Made by a program: the position numbers and the translations under genes. 51,920 nt of DNA from Paenibacillus terrigena DSM 21567 (lineage in GTDB: Bacteria; Bacillota; Bacilli; Paenibacillales; Paenibacillaceae), in the NCBI RefSeq assembly GCF_000374845.1, contig NZ_KB895436.1:1-51920 (forward strand), given 5' to 3'. A model generated the notes under the pieces. That model saw only the letters and a list, made by a program, of their open reading frames with translations. It ran no database searches and had not been told where the DNA came from. Of the stretch, positions 17,440 through 26,365 are shown one piece after another; position 1 is the stretch's first letter; every line of letters begins with the position of its first letter.

Positions 17440-20400
17440 ATGTCTTTGATTCTAGCCAATATGGACACCGTAAAGGAACATTGGCATAACAAATGGAAAG
17501 GTGTGGATAATAAAACATTTCTTGTCCCGGACTCAAAATCGATAGACCGCGTGAAAGTGTCTACCATCAGACGCTCATTCCGGAAACAGTCATTGCGCTC
17601 CATTCATCAAGCTTGTGATTTGGCGGGCGTAGATTTATCCACTGTACTGTACACGTCATGGTCTATACTCCTTCATCGCTATATGCGTACCGAAGAGATC
17701 ACATACGCTGCATTTTTGCCTGATGAGGATAAGCTTATTGTAGTTCATATGAATATGGCTTCCTCGCATTTATTGGATGCGCTGGTTAAGCAAACCCAGG
17801 CCGTCATGAATCAAGAACGGCCGTTTTCAATGTCGCTTGGACAGCTGCAGGAGATGCAAGAGGAGACGGGATATGTACTGCCTTCTAACTCGGTAGTATG
17901 CATAGGGAAGTCGATCGAACTCTCGCGTAATTCTTTGTTGCAAGAAAGTGACCTGCTCCTTCGCTTTACCATCGCAGCCGAATCGATTGAAGCGGAGGCG
18001 CTCTATCGGGAATGCGCATTTGGCTCAGCGACGGTCGAGCGTTTACTCAGCCATTTGGAGAATATTTTGTTATCGTGGTGTAATGAGCCTCAAGTTGCGG
18101 TTGAATCCATTGATTTGATGGACGCCGACGAAATAGAACATATGTTGAAGGCGTCTAACCGTACAGGACATGATTTTCCGAAAGACACCACGATTCATCG
18201 ATTATTTGAAGCACAGGTGAATCGAACGCCTGAACATGCGGCTGTGGTATGCGGTGAAGAGACGCTTACTTATAGGGAACTTGACGAACAATCCAACCGA
18301 TTAGCTCGGATTCTCATGGGAAAAGGGATCAAGAGGGGGGACATCATTGGGATCATGTCCGGCGCCTCCAAGCAGATGATCGTCTCGATCCTCGGCATTC
18401 TGAAGGCAGGGGCGGCCTATCTGCCAATCGACCCGAATTACCCTACGGAGCGCACGAGATTTATGCTGGAAGACAGCGGGACACAGTTGCTCTTAACGAC
18501 ACCCGGCGTTGGATCGGAAATGACTTTTCATGGCGAAGTGCTCGAAGTCAGTGACGAACTGCTCTCGCGTGGAGAGGTTGCGCCTGTCCAAGTGTTGTCT
18601 GATCCGAAGGACCTGGCATATATCATTTATACGTCCGGGTCAACCGGAACGCCGAAGGGCGTCATGATTGAGCACCGTTCTCTCATCAATTTGACGTATT
18701 GGCACCAGAAGCATTTCCGTGTTACGGAACATGACCGCGCGACTAAATATGCAGGTTTTGGTTTTGATGCTTCTGTGTGGGAAATATTCCCTTATATTCT
18801 ATCCGGAGCGTCGCTTCACATCGTTCCTGAAGAGATTCGGCTAGATGCCGAGGAACTGAATGCCTATTTCCATCAACAGGGTATCACGATTGGATTCCTG
18901 CCGACTCAGTTATGCGAGCAGTTCATGGAGCTTGAGAACACGTCCCTGCGCGTGCTTGTAACGGGCGGCGATAAGTTAAAGACATACCGCCCAATGGGCT
19001 ATGAACTTCACAATTGCTATGGTCCAACAGAAAATGCTGTCGTCACAACTTCGCACAAGGTGACGGAATGGACGGATAACATCTCAATTGGCAAGCCGAT
19101 CTATAACACCGAAGTCCTCATTATCGATGAGGCAGGCAAGCTTCAGCCGATCGGTATAGCAGGTGAGCTATGCATTAGCGGCGCAGGGCTCGCTCGGGGC
19201 TACTTGAACCGGCCGGAGTTGACTGCAGAGAAGTTCGTCCCACATCCATTCCATGCTGGAGAACGTATGTACCGGACCGGGGATTTGGCCAGATGGCTAT
19301 CCGACGGAACCATTGAGTTTCTGGGTCGCATCGATCATCAAGTCAAAATTCGCGGTTTTCGAATCGAAGTCGGAGAAATCGAGCAGCAGCTTCTGCAGCA
19401 TAATTCTGTTAAAGATTGTATTGTCATCGCGCGTGAGGATCAGAACGGAGCCAGCTATCTATGTGCGTATGTTGTTGCATTGGCAGCATGCACACCCCGG
19501 GAGTTAACGGACTTCCTGTCTGTAAGGCTGCCGGAATACATGATTCCACCGCGGTTTGTGACCCTTCCTAGCCTTCCGGTCAATGCCAATGGCAAAGTAG
19601 ATCGGCGTGCGCTTCCAGAGCCGGAGCGTGAGAGCGTACGCGCTGAGCAGGCGGTGATGGAGAACGAAACGGAAAGACAGCTTGCAGAGATATGGAATGA
19701 GGTTTTAGGTATTGCAAATATTGGCCCAGAAGAACGATTCTTTGAAATCGGCGGCCATTCGCTACAAGCGGCTTCGCTTCGCGGACAGATCGAGCGACGG
19801 TTCGGTGTGCGTCTGCTCATGACTGATTTATTCCAATATACGACGATCCGCGAGCAGGCGCTAAGAATAGGGGAACAAACCGGTGGCAATGCGACTCGTT
19901 CCGCTATCGGGCCGGCGCCTGTATCTTCCCATTACACTGTTTACCCGGCGCAAAGACGAATGTACTTGATCGAACAACTGGAAAGGGTCGGGACAGCGTA
20001 TAATACGCCAATGCTGCTCCGTATTGAAGGAAAGGTTGATGTAGAAAGGCTTGAGCAAACGTTCCAAAAGCTGATTCATCGCCATGAAATGCTGCGGACT
20101 TCTTTTGAGTGGGCAGGCGAAGAGATTGTGCAGACCATTCGGGAGCATGTTCCATTCCGATTGTCGATGTTGACCGCCGATGAGAAGGAAGTCACGGGAA
20201 TGATGCGCGCGTTCGTGAAGCCGTTCAAGCTGGGCGAGGCCCCGTTGATGCGTGCGGCGTTCGTCGCCTGTGCAGACGATTTGCACTATGTGATGCTCGA
20301 TTTCCATCATATTGCTGTTGATGGCGTGTCGCTGCACGTGTTCTTCGAAGATTGGAGCAAGCTGTACAGCGGGGAAGAACTGCCTACGCAAGCCGTTCAA

Positions 20401-23400
20401 TTTAAAGATTTCGCGGTGTGGTACGGACAGCAGGACAAAACCCCGTTGCGTCATACGTTGAGGGATTATTGGAGCTCTGCATTGGCGGGCGAAATTCCGA
20501 TTCTACAGCTGCCCACCGATATGAAGCGGCCGGACATTCAGAGCTTCAAAGGAAACACGCTTTCGGTACAATTGGATGCATCAATGACGGAGAAATTAAA
20601 AAAATTAGCTGCGGACTCCGATACAACATTGTATATGATATTGCTTGCTGCCTATCATGTATTGCTCTTCCGCTACAGCGGTCAAGAGGACATTGTTGTG
20701 GGCGCGCCGTTCGCCTGCCGGACCGAGAGTGAAATGCAGACAATGATGGGTATGTTCGTTAATACGCTGCCACTCCGGTGTTACCCGGACAAGCAGAAGT
20801 CTTTTGTGGCATTTTTACAGGAAGTGAAGGCATGCGTGATCGGCGCCATCGAGCATCAGGAGTATGAGCTGGAACTGATGCTTCGCGACTTGAACAATCC
20901 TCGTGTTCCAGGCCGGAATCCGCTGTTCGATACCTTATTCGTCATGCAGAATACGGGCCGTACCATCCCTTCGATGGTGGGGGCGGAAGTGACGGCTGCG
21001 CCATACGTGGATCCGATTGCCAAATACGATTTGATGGTGGATGTGACGGAATTGGACACGACGGTCCATATCGATTTCCAGTATCGTACGGATCTGTTCA
21101 AGCAGGAGACCATGGAACGCTGGAGCAGACATTTCGCGCGCATTCTGGAAGCGGCTGTTGTGTCAGGTGACATCAAGCTGTCAGAAATAGCATTGATGGA
21201 TGAGAAGGAAATTCATGAACAGATTGATGGCCGGAACAATACGGCGGCTCCATATCACAAGGAAGCAACGATTCAGCAATTGTTCGAGCAGCAGGCGCTG
21301 CGGACCCCGGATCATACAGCATTGGTATTCGGAAATGAGCATCTCACCTATGCAGAGCTGAACGAGAAGGCGAATCGTCTGGCCGGTACATTGATGGCAA
21401 GAGGCGTTCAAGCCGATGAAGTCATAGGATTGATGGCTGATAGATCGCTAGAGATGATTATCGGACTCCTCGGCATTCTAAAAGCTGGGGGAGCTTACGT
21501 ACCGATCGATCCCGAGTATCCGCAAGATCGCGTGAATTATATGTTAGCCAGCAGCGGAGCGAAGCTTCTGCTGACACAAACGCATTTAGCTGGAAAAACG
21601 ACCTTTGAAGGCGAAGAGCTGTACCTGAATCAAGAAACCGCATATAGCGAGCTGACGGATAATCCGCTGACACGAAGCGGGGCCGAAAATCTGTTATATG
21701 TTATTTATACATCCGGAACGACGGGTAAGCCCAAAGGTGTCATGATTGAGCACCGTAATATGGTAAACCTGATTCATTATGAATACACACAGACCGATGT
21801 CGATTACAGCGGGAAAGTGCTGCAATTTACAACGCTAAGCTTCGATGTATGCTCGCAAGAGATTTGGACAACCTTGCTTGCCGGAGGCACGTTATGTCTT
21901 GTCACGAATGATACGCGCCGCGACGTAGGCAGATTGCTTCAAGTGATTGAAGAGGAAGGCATTAATATTCTGTTCATGCCTGTATCGTTCTTGAAATTCA
22001 TATTGAACGAGAAGGAATACGCGGATCGTTTCCCTACATCAGTTCGCCATATTATTACGGCCGGTGAGCAGCTGATCGTACCGGAGAAATTCAGGGAGCA
22101 TTTGCGGCATTATCAAGTGCACCTGCATAACCACTACGGACCTTCCGAAACGCATGTGGCTACGGCCCATACGATCGATCCGAACGGGGCGATACCCGAA
22201 CTGCCGCCGATTGGTAGGCCGATTACCAATACGCGGATTTATCTATTAAATGATCATCTGCACGTTCAGCCGCCGGGCGTACCGGGGGAGCTCTACATTG
22301 CGGGTGATTGCGTCGGAAGAGGTTATTATGGTCAGGATCAATTGACAGCAGAACGATACTTGCCAGACCCGTACGCAGCCGAAGGACGAATGTACAAAAC
22401 CGGAGATCTAGCCCGTTGGAATGAAGACGGTACATTGGAGTTTCTAGGTAGGTTGGACCATCAGGTGAAAATTCGGGGCTTCCGAATCGAGCTTGGGGAA
22501 ATCGAGAACACGCTGCTTAATCATGCTGCTGTGAAAGAGACGATTGTCCTTGCCAAAGAAGATGGCAGCGGAGGCCGATACTTATGCGCCTATATCGCCG
22601 TGGAAGAAGAGCAGACGGTCACGGAGCTGCGGAGCCATCTTGCGAAGAGTTTGCCGGATTATATGATTCCTTCTTACTTCGTACAGCTTCCGGCCTTGCC
22701 GATCACGCCGAACGGCAAAATAGACCGAAGGGCCCTTCCTGACCATGAGATCGGGAACATACCGGTTGGAGGTCATGAATACGTGGCGCCTCGTACAGAT
22801 GCGGAACGCCGGATCGCCGAGGTATGGCAGGATCTTCTGGGCTTAACGAACATCGGGATTCATGACAATTTCTTCGAGCTGGGCGGACATTCGCTAAAAG
22901 CGGCCGTTATGGTAGCAAGGCTGCAGCAGCAGTTCGAAATCGGCATCAATGACGTGTTCGAGCATCAGACGATTGCGGAGCTATCCACGAAAGTGAGAGA
23001 GACTTCATCGAATCACTTGATGGAGAAGCTCGCAGAATTGAAGAAAGAGCATATCGCCCCTTCATCTGTTCGTTTTGATGATCGCGAAGAGCAATACCGC
23101 TTAAAGAACGAACGATATGGTCAATTGGATATGGCAAAGAAGGTACCGTACAGCCATGTGATGCTGACGGGGGCAACCGGATACTTAGGCATTCATCTAC
23201 TGCGCGATATGTTGTCCCATACGACTTGGACGGTCCATGTGATCATCCGCGGGGATACCGATGAGCAGGCAATCGGACGTTTACACAGCAAATTAGCGTT
23301 CTATTTCGGTGACCAAATAGATGAGATGATGAGGGCTAGAATTCGCGTGTATAAGGGAGATCTGACCCAAGAGCGGCTTGGCTTATCGGAAGAGAACTAT

Positions 23401-24255
23401 ATGGAGTTATCCCGGATTGTAGATGGAATCGTGCATTCGGCGGCAACCGTCAAGCATTACGGCAATTATCATGATTTTGAACAGCAGAATGTGATTGCGA
23501 CGGAGCGGGTACTTGCATTTGCGAAGCTGAACCGAATCAAATCCATGCATCATATTTCGACATTAGGCGTCGCATCAGGGATTATACCTGACCAATCCGC
23601 CGCTTATTTCACCGAATACGATCTGGATCTGGGGCAGCAGTACGAGAATTATTATGCCAAAACGAAATATGAAGCGGAACAGAAGGTTGTCGCGGCCAGG
23701 GAGACAGGTATTCAATCGAGTATTTACAGAGTGGGTAACATCGTTTTCCAATCCGACACGGGAAAATTCCAAGAAAATATCGAGGAAAATGCGTTCTACA
23801 CCATGATGCGTTCATTTATTCGTCTCGGCATGGTGCCCGAAATGGAACCGGACACGGATTTCTCTTATGTCGATGCGGTCAGCCGGGCTGTTGTCCTGCT
23901 TATGCAACCAGAGGCCATTCAGAATGAAATCTTCCATTTGTTCAATCCGCATCGCGAGAGCATGGGCCATCTGCTGGCGGACGGTCGGTTAGAGTGGGAA
24001 GTCCAGTCAGGTTCGTTCGAGCAATTTATCGATTATATGATCGCGAAATATGAGGCGAATGACTGCAGAGAAGAGATTGAGAAAATCATATTGCATTTCG
24101 GATGGCTGGAACAACACCATGACGCGACGATGTATGAGATTGCTGTCATGAAGACTGTAACGGTATTGGATATGCTAGGCTTTGAGTGGAAACCGGTGGA
24201 TGCCAATCAGATCCAAGCGATGATTGAATACTGCAAAGAAGTAAACTTCTTGTGA
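17440..24255 (+). CDS. Two-module NRPS with terminal thioester reductase (dipeptide aldehyde/pyrazinone type)
   Basis: A 2271-residue assembly line. Domains by approximate residue: degenerate, truncated condensation-like region without HHxxxDG (1-230); A1 (245-720; YTSGSTGTPKG, NCYGPTE, NGKVDRRALP); PCP1 (Ser in FFEIGGHSLQ, 773); C (830-1260; HHIAVDG near 955); A2 (1275-1770; YTSGTTGKPKG, NHYGPSE, NGKIDRRALP); PCP2 (Ser in FFELGGHSLK, 1817); reductase (1900-2271; TGATGYLG, then STLG and YAKTK as the Ser/Tyr-Lys set). Such enzymes release a dipeptidyl aldehyde using NADPH, which cyclises to a pyrazinone, as with staphylococcal AusA. The A1 pocket reads D-A-W-F-V-G-C-V-V-K, close to leucine codes; A2 reads D-V-Q-F-I-A-H-V-A-K, unassigned. 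ATG 17440 (or 17437) follows AAGGAG; the frame open from 17254 covers the riboswitch and terminator and is not coding. Confidence 0.95.
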   Translation: MSLILANMDTVKEHWHNKWKGVDNKTFLVPDSKSIDRVKVSTIRRSFRKQSLRSIHQACDLAGVDLSTVLYTSWSILLHRYMRTEEITYAAFLPDEDKLIVVHMNMASSHLLDALVKQTQAVMNQERPFSMSLGQLQEMQEETGYVLPSNSVVCIGKSIELSRNSLLQESDLLLRFTIAAESIEAEALYRECAFGSATVERLLSHLENILLSWCNEPQVAVESIDLMDADEIEHMLKASNRTGHDFPKDTTIHRLFEAQVNRTPEHAAVVCGEETLTYRELDEQSNRLARILMGKGIKRGDIIGIMSGASKQMIVSILGILKAGAAYLPIDPNYPTERTRFMLEDSGTQLLLTTPGVGSEMTFHGEVLEVSDELLSRGEVAPVQVLSDPKDLAYIIYTSGSTGTPKGVMIEHRSLINLTYWHQKHFRVTEHDRATKYAGFGFDASVWEIFPYILSGASLHIVPEEIRLDAEELNAYFHQQGITIGFLPTQLCEQFMELENTSLRVLVTGGDKLKTYRPMGYELHNCYGPTENAVVTTSHKVTEWTDNISIGKPIYNTEVLIIDEAGKLQPIGIAGELCISGAGLARGYLNRPELTAEKFVPHPFHAGERMYRTGDLARWLSDGTIEFLGRIDHQVKIRGFRIEVGEIEQQLLQHNSVKDCIVIAREDQNGASYLCAYVVALAACTPRELTDFLSVRLPEYMIPPRFVTLPSLPVNANGKVDRRALPEPERESVRAEQAVMENETERQLAEIWNEVLGIANIGPEERFFEIGGHSLQAASLRGQIERRFGVRLLMTDLFQYTTIREQALRIGEQTGGNATRSAIGPAPVSSHYTVYPAQRRMYLIEQLERVGTAYNTPMLLRIEGKVDVERLEQTFQKLIHRHEMLRTSFEWAGEEIVQTIREHVPFRLSMLTADEKEVTGMMRAFVKPFKLGEAPLMRAAFVACADDLHYVMLDFHHIAVDGVSLHVFFEDWSKLYSGEELPTQAVQFKDFAVWYGQQDKTPLRHTLRDYWSSALAGEIPILQLPTDMKRPDIQSFKGNTLSVQLDASMTEKLKKLAADSDTTLYMILLAAYHVLLFRYSGQEDIVVGAPFACRTESEMQTMMGMFVNTLPLRCYPDKQKSFVAFLQEVKACVIGAIEHQEYELELMLRDLNNPRVPGRNPLFDTLFVMQNTGRTIPSMVGAEVTAAPYVDPIAKYDLMVDVTELDTTVHIDFQYRTDLFKQETMERWSRHFARILEAAVVSGDIKLSEIALMDEKEIHEQIDGRNNTAAPYHKEATIQQLFEQQALRTPDHTALVFGNEHLTYAELNEKANRLAGTLMARGVQADEVIGLMADRSLEMIIGLLGILKAGGAYVPIDPEYPQDRVNYMLASSGAKLLLTQTHLAGKTTFEGEELYLNQETAYSELTDNPLTRSGAENLLYVIYTSGTTGKPKGVMIEHRNMVNLIHYEYTQTDVDYSGKVLQFTTLSFDVCSQEIWTTLLAGGTLCLVTNDTRRDVGRLLQVIEEEGINILFMPVSFLKFILNEKEYADRFPTSVRHIITAGEQLIVPEKFREHLRHYQVHLHNHYGPSETHVATAHTIDPNGAIPELPPIGRPITNTRIYLLNDHLHVQPPGVPGELYIAGDCVGRGYYGQDQLTAERYLPDPYAAEGRMYKTGDLARWNEDGTLEFLGRLDHQVKIRGFRIELGEIENTLLNHAAVKETIVLAKEDGSGGRYLCAYIAVEEEQTVTELRSHLAKSLPDYMIPSYFVQLPALPITPNGKIDRRALPDHEIGNIPVGGHEYVAPRTDAERRIAEVWQDLLGLTNIGIHDNFFELGGHSLKAAVMVARLQQQFEIGINDVFEHQTIAELSTKVRETSSNHLMEKLAELKKEHIAPSSVRFDDREEQYRLKNERYGQLDMAKKVPYSHVMLTGATGYLGIHLLRDMLSHTTWTVHVIIRGDTDEQAIGRLHSKLAFYFGDQIDEMMRARIRVYKGDLTQERLGLSEENYMELSRIVDGIVHSAATVKHYGNYHDFEQQNVIATERVLAFAKLNRIKSMHHISTLGVASGIIPDQSAAYFTEYDLDLGQQYENYYAKTKYEAEQKVVAARETGIQSSIYRVGNIVFQSDTGKFQENIEENAFYTMMRSFIRLGMVPEMEPDTDFSYVDAVSRAVVLLMQPEAIQNEIFHLFNPHRESMGHLLADGRLEWEVQSGSFEQFIDYMIAKYEANDCREEIEKIILHFGWLEQHHDATMYEIAVMKTVTVLDMLGFEWKPVDANQIQAMIEYCKEVNFL

Positions 24256-24280
24256 ACGAAATTGGGTAGATAAATTCTAT

Positions 24281-24355
24281 AATTCGACTTATTTTGTCAC
24301 GGAAATACAAAATTCGACAAATATTTCTTTACTTCATTGTTTATTTTGATAGAAT
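24281..24355 (+). promoter_or_regulatory. Promoter with possible Spo0A boxes before the STAS-like gene
   Basis: TTTACT (24328-24333), 16 bases, TAGAAT (24350-24355) is a plausible sigma-A promoter. Just upstream TTCGACA (24313-24319) is an exact reverse-strand Spo0A box (TGTCGAA), and ATTCGACT near 24281 is a one-mismatch copy about 30 bases away. The boxes are short and occur by chance, so this is a lead rather than a call. Confidence 0.4.
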
Positions 24356-24402
24356 CAATATATTGATATATCTTAGATTAACCATTTTAGGAGGAATTAA
24401 CC

Positions 24403-24747
24403 ATGTTTCAAATGTCTTACGACGAATCAAAAAACCGTATTACGGTCAAAGTACAAAGCATCTCCATGGAGGAAGTAGAGGCATACATACAGGAATACAC
24501 TAAAGTGCTTAATCAGGTAAAGCCTGGCTATACAGGATTAACGGACTTGAGCGAAGGCAAATTGTTTACCCAGGATGTAGCAACGGCATTGGCGCCGCTT
24601 GGAGAACTTTCCGTTCAAAAGGGCTTAACCAAATGGGCCTATTACACAGGTTCTGCTGTATCGAAAATGCAAATGAAACGCATGTTTGGAGATATTGTCG
24701 TATCATTTGAAAAACTAGATGAAGCGGAAGCATTCTTGAACAGCTAA
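24403..24747 (+). CDS. Small STAS/SpoIIAA-like protein
   Basis: A 114-residue soluble protein with an AGGAGG site (24391-24396) at ideal spacing. The pattern of a beta hairpin (FQMSYDESKNRITVKVQSIS), an amphipathic helix (MEEVEAYIQEYTKVLNQV), a strand (YTGLTDLSEG), another helix and a final strand/helix (IVVSFEKLDEAEAFLNS) resembles STAS/SpoIIAA-like domains seen in small Firmicutes proteins. Such folds often bind partners or ligands, but no ligand is implied here. It sits between the NRPS and a methyl-accepting transducer, with its own promoter and terminator. It is not a recognised tailoring enzyme. Confidence 0.6.
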   Translation: MFQMSYDESKNRITVKVQSISMEEVEAYIQEYTKVLNQVKPGYTGLTDLSEGKLFTQDVATALAPLGELSVQKGLTKWAYYTGSAVSKMQMKRMFGDIVVSFEKLDEAEAFLNS

Positions 24748-24761
24748 ATAGCAGTATTTGA

Positions 24762-24786
24762 AAAGCCTGGTTTCCAGGCTTTTTTT
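24762..24786 (+). terminator. Terminator after the STAS-like gene
   Basis: AAAGCCTGG (24762-24770) and CCAGGCTTT (24774-24782) form a perfect stem with a three-base loop, followed by Ts. Confidence 0.92.
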
Positions 24787-24846
24787 GAAGTTTTTGCAGA
24801 TTGCTAGAAAGTTCGATTTGAAAAAAAGATAATTAGGTGGTATATG

Positions 24847-26118
24847 ATGTTAAATTTTAATAAAGACAATCGGCTTATGATCTCGGCATTGCCGATACCG
24901 TTGCTGACTGTTATTCTGCTATTCCTATTTTTCATTCCGGGACGGGGATGGACATCGTTCATAATCGGTTCTGTTGTTATAGCCATTGTAAGCTTTGGTG
25001 CGGCTATTTTTGTCATAAATCGTCTCAAGAGCAGTGCGGAAAGTGATCTGATTCTACTCAGCGAGGAAATCAAGCGCGTAGCGAACGGCGATTTGTCGCA
25101 GAACACGTTGAACCTAAGCAGACCGGAGGTACAGGAGGCTGTACGCGATTTCCATCGGATTGCTGAATCGCTCCAAGACGTAGCGGGAAGAACGGAGCAT
25201 TTCGTGAAGGATGTCAACGTTGCCGTAGACATGGTAAAATCGACTTCCGAAGTAGGGCACTTTGTTGCCGATCTCATCAGTGAGTCTACTCGTAATGTGA
25301 GCGAAGAATCGAGTATGCAAATGGAAGTTCTACAGACCACCGTAAGGACGATGTCGGAGATTTCTTCCGCGATCCAGCAAATTGCGAGCAGTTCCGATGA
25401 AGTTGCGACCACCTCGGGTGAAACTTCAATGAAGGCAGCAATGGGAGGCGAATCGATCCAAGAAGCGATGGAACAAATGAGCAAGACCGACGAAGCGCTT
25501 GAGAGTTTGCTTGAGCAAGTGAATCGTCTAGGCGTTCGTTCCAAGGAAGTTGAGACATTCGTTTCGGTGATTACGGAATTGTCCAACCAGACGCATCTGC
25601 TTGCATTAAATGCTGCGATCGAGGCGGCAAGAGCCGGCGAATACGGCAGCGGCTTCTCCGTCATTGCCACCGAGGTCCGCAAGCTTGCTGAACAGTCAGC
25701 GGAATCAGCTAAGCAGGTAAGCCGGCTTAACGGCATGATTCAACAGGAAGCTGGTGATGCCGTTACTTCCTCCATCCATGTGGCAGAGGATATGAAGAAA
25801 GGGATCGATTCATTGAATCAAGCCGGTACGACATTTGTTCACATCCAATCTTCGATTGAAGAGGTTAGTACGCAAATTCAAGAAGTATCTGCGGCAGTGG
25901 AGGAAATTTCGGCACATACGGATGAAGTGTCAGGATCGCTAAGTCAGACGGAGCAAATTTTCGAGAAAGCCAGATCGGAAATGGACAATATTCGTATGGC
26001 TTCGGAGGAACATTTCGAATCCATGGGTCAGACATTGGAAGCAGCGAATACGTTGTCTTCCCTGACTGATGCGCTGAAGCAAAGAATCAGCGATACCCGC
26101 TCTAACGTGCAATCTTAA
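24847..26118 (+). CDS. Methyl-accepting chemotaxis-type transducer lacking an extracellular sensor domain
   Basis: A 423-residue transducer. Two transmembrane helices ([20 protein letters not shown] and [20 protein letters not shown], residues about 12-55) are joined by only a few residues, so there is no ligand-binding ectodomain. A HAMP-like linker leads to a long coiled-coil MCP signalling domain whose conserved hairpin tip reads [20 protein letters not shown] and then [19 protein letters not shown] 24847 is six bases from AGGTGG; ATG 24844 is in frame. It could sense membrane state, a soluble partner or a diffusing hydrophobic product. No che genes lie in the window. It follows the NRPS and STAS-like genes in the same direction. 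Confidence 0.88.
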   Translation: MLNFNKDNRLMISALPIPLLTVILLFLFFIPGRGWTSFIIGSVVIAIVSFGAAIFVINRLKSSAESDLILLSEEIKRVANGDLSQNTLNLSRPEVQEAVRDFHRIAESLQDVAGRTEHFVKDVNVAVDMVKSTSEVGHFVADLISESTRNVSEESSMQMEVLQTTVRTMSEISSAIQQIASSSDEVATTSGETSMKAAMGGESIQEAMEQMSKTDEALESLLEQVNRLGVRSKEVETFVSVITELSNQTHLLALNAAIEAARAGEYGSGFSVIATEVRKLAEQSAESAKQVSRLNGMIQQEAGDAVTSSIHVAEDMKKGIDSLNQAGTTFVHIQSSIEEVSTQIQEVSAAVEEISAHTDEVSGSLSQTEQIFEKARSEMDNIRMASEEHFESMGQTLEAANTLSSLTDALKQRISDTRSNVQS

Positions 26119-26125
26119 ATCCTAA

Positions 26126-26308
26126 TAGTGCGTGTTCAAAAAGTCGGCATTTCAGCACCGAGAAGGTTGCGAGAACCTGAAGAAGGAGGAACGTAGTTTA
26201 GGCGAAACCTAAATGAGTACCGGACTTCGAAGGTGAACGCAAGATTCGATGTCGATATGCTTCTTGAATGACTTCGTGATCAAATGATGACTTTTTGAAT
26301 AACCTCTA
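26126..26308. repeat. MITE-like repeat with terminal inverted repeats and internal hairpins
   Basis: About 180 bases bounded by imperfect inverted repeats: left TAGTGCGTGTTCAAAAAGTC, right (reverse strand) TAGAGGTTATTCAAAAAGTC, 16 of 20 identical. Inside are short stem-loops (AGGTT-GCGAG-AACCT; TTTAGG-CGAAA-CCTAAA). It has no coding capacity and sits between convergent genes. From memory, similar sequences recur in Paenibacillus genomes, but only one copy is seen here, so the repeat status rests on that recollection and the inverted ends. Confidence 0.6.
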
Positions 26309-26318
26309 ATAGCAATTA

Positions 26319-26364
26319 AAAGGCATAGCTGAATCAACGTTATCGTTGATTCGGCTATGCCTTT
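26319..26364. terminator. Bidirectional terminator between transducer and PPTase genes
   Basis: A 21-base stem (26319-26339 against 26344-26364, AAAGGCATAG...CTATGCCTTT) has one mismatch and a TTAT loop, with A-runs on one side and T-runs on the other. It serves both convergent genes. Confidence 0.9.
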
Positions 26365-26365
26365 C

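Noticed and set aside
19861-20454. 197-residue minus-strand ORF inside the NRPS
   Set aside because: It is the antisense shadow of the condensation domain; no ribosome binding site and no recognisable protein.
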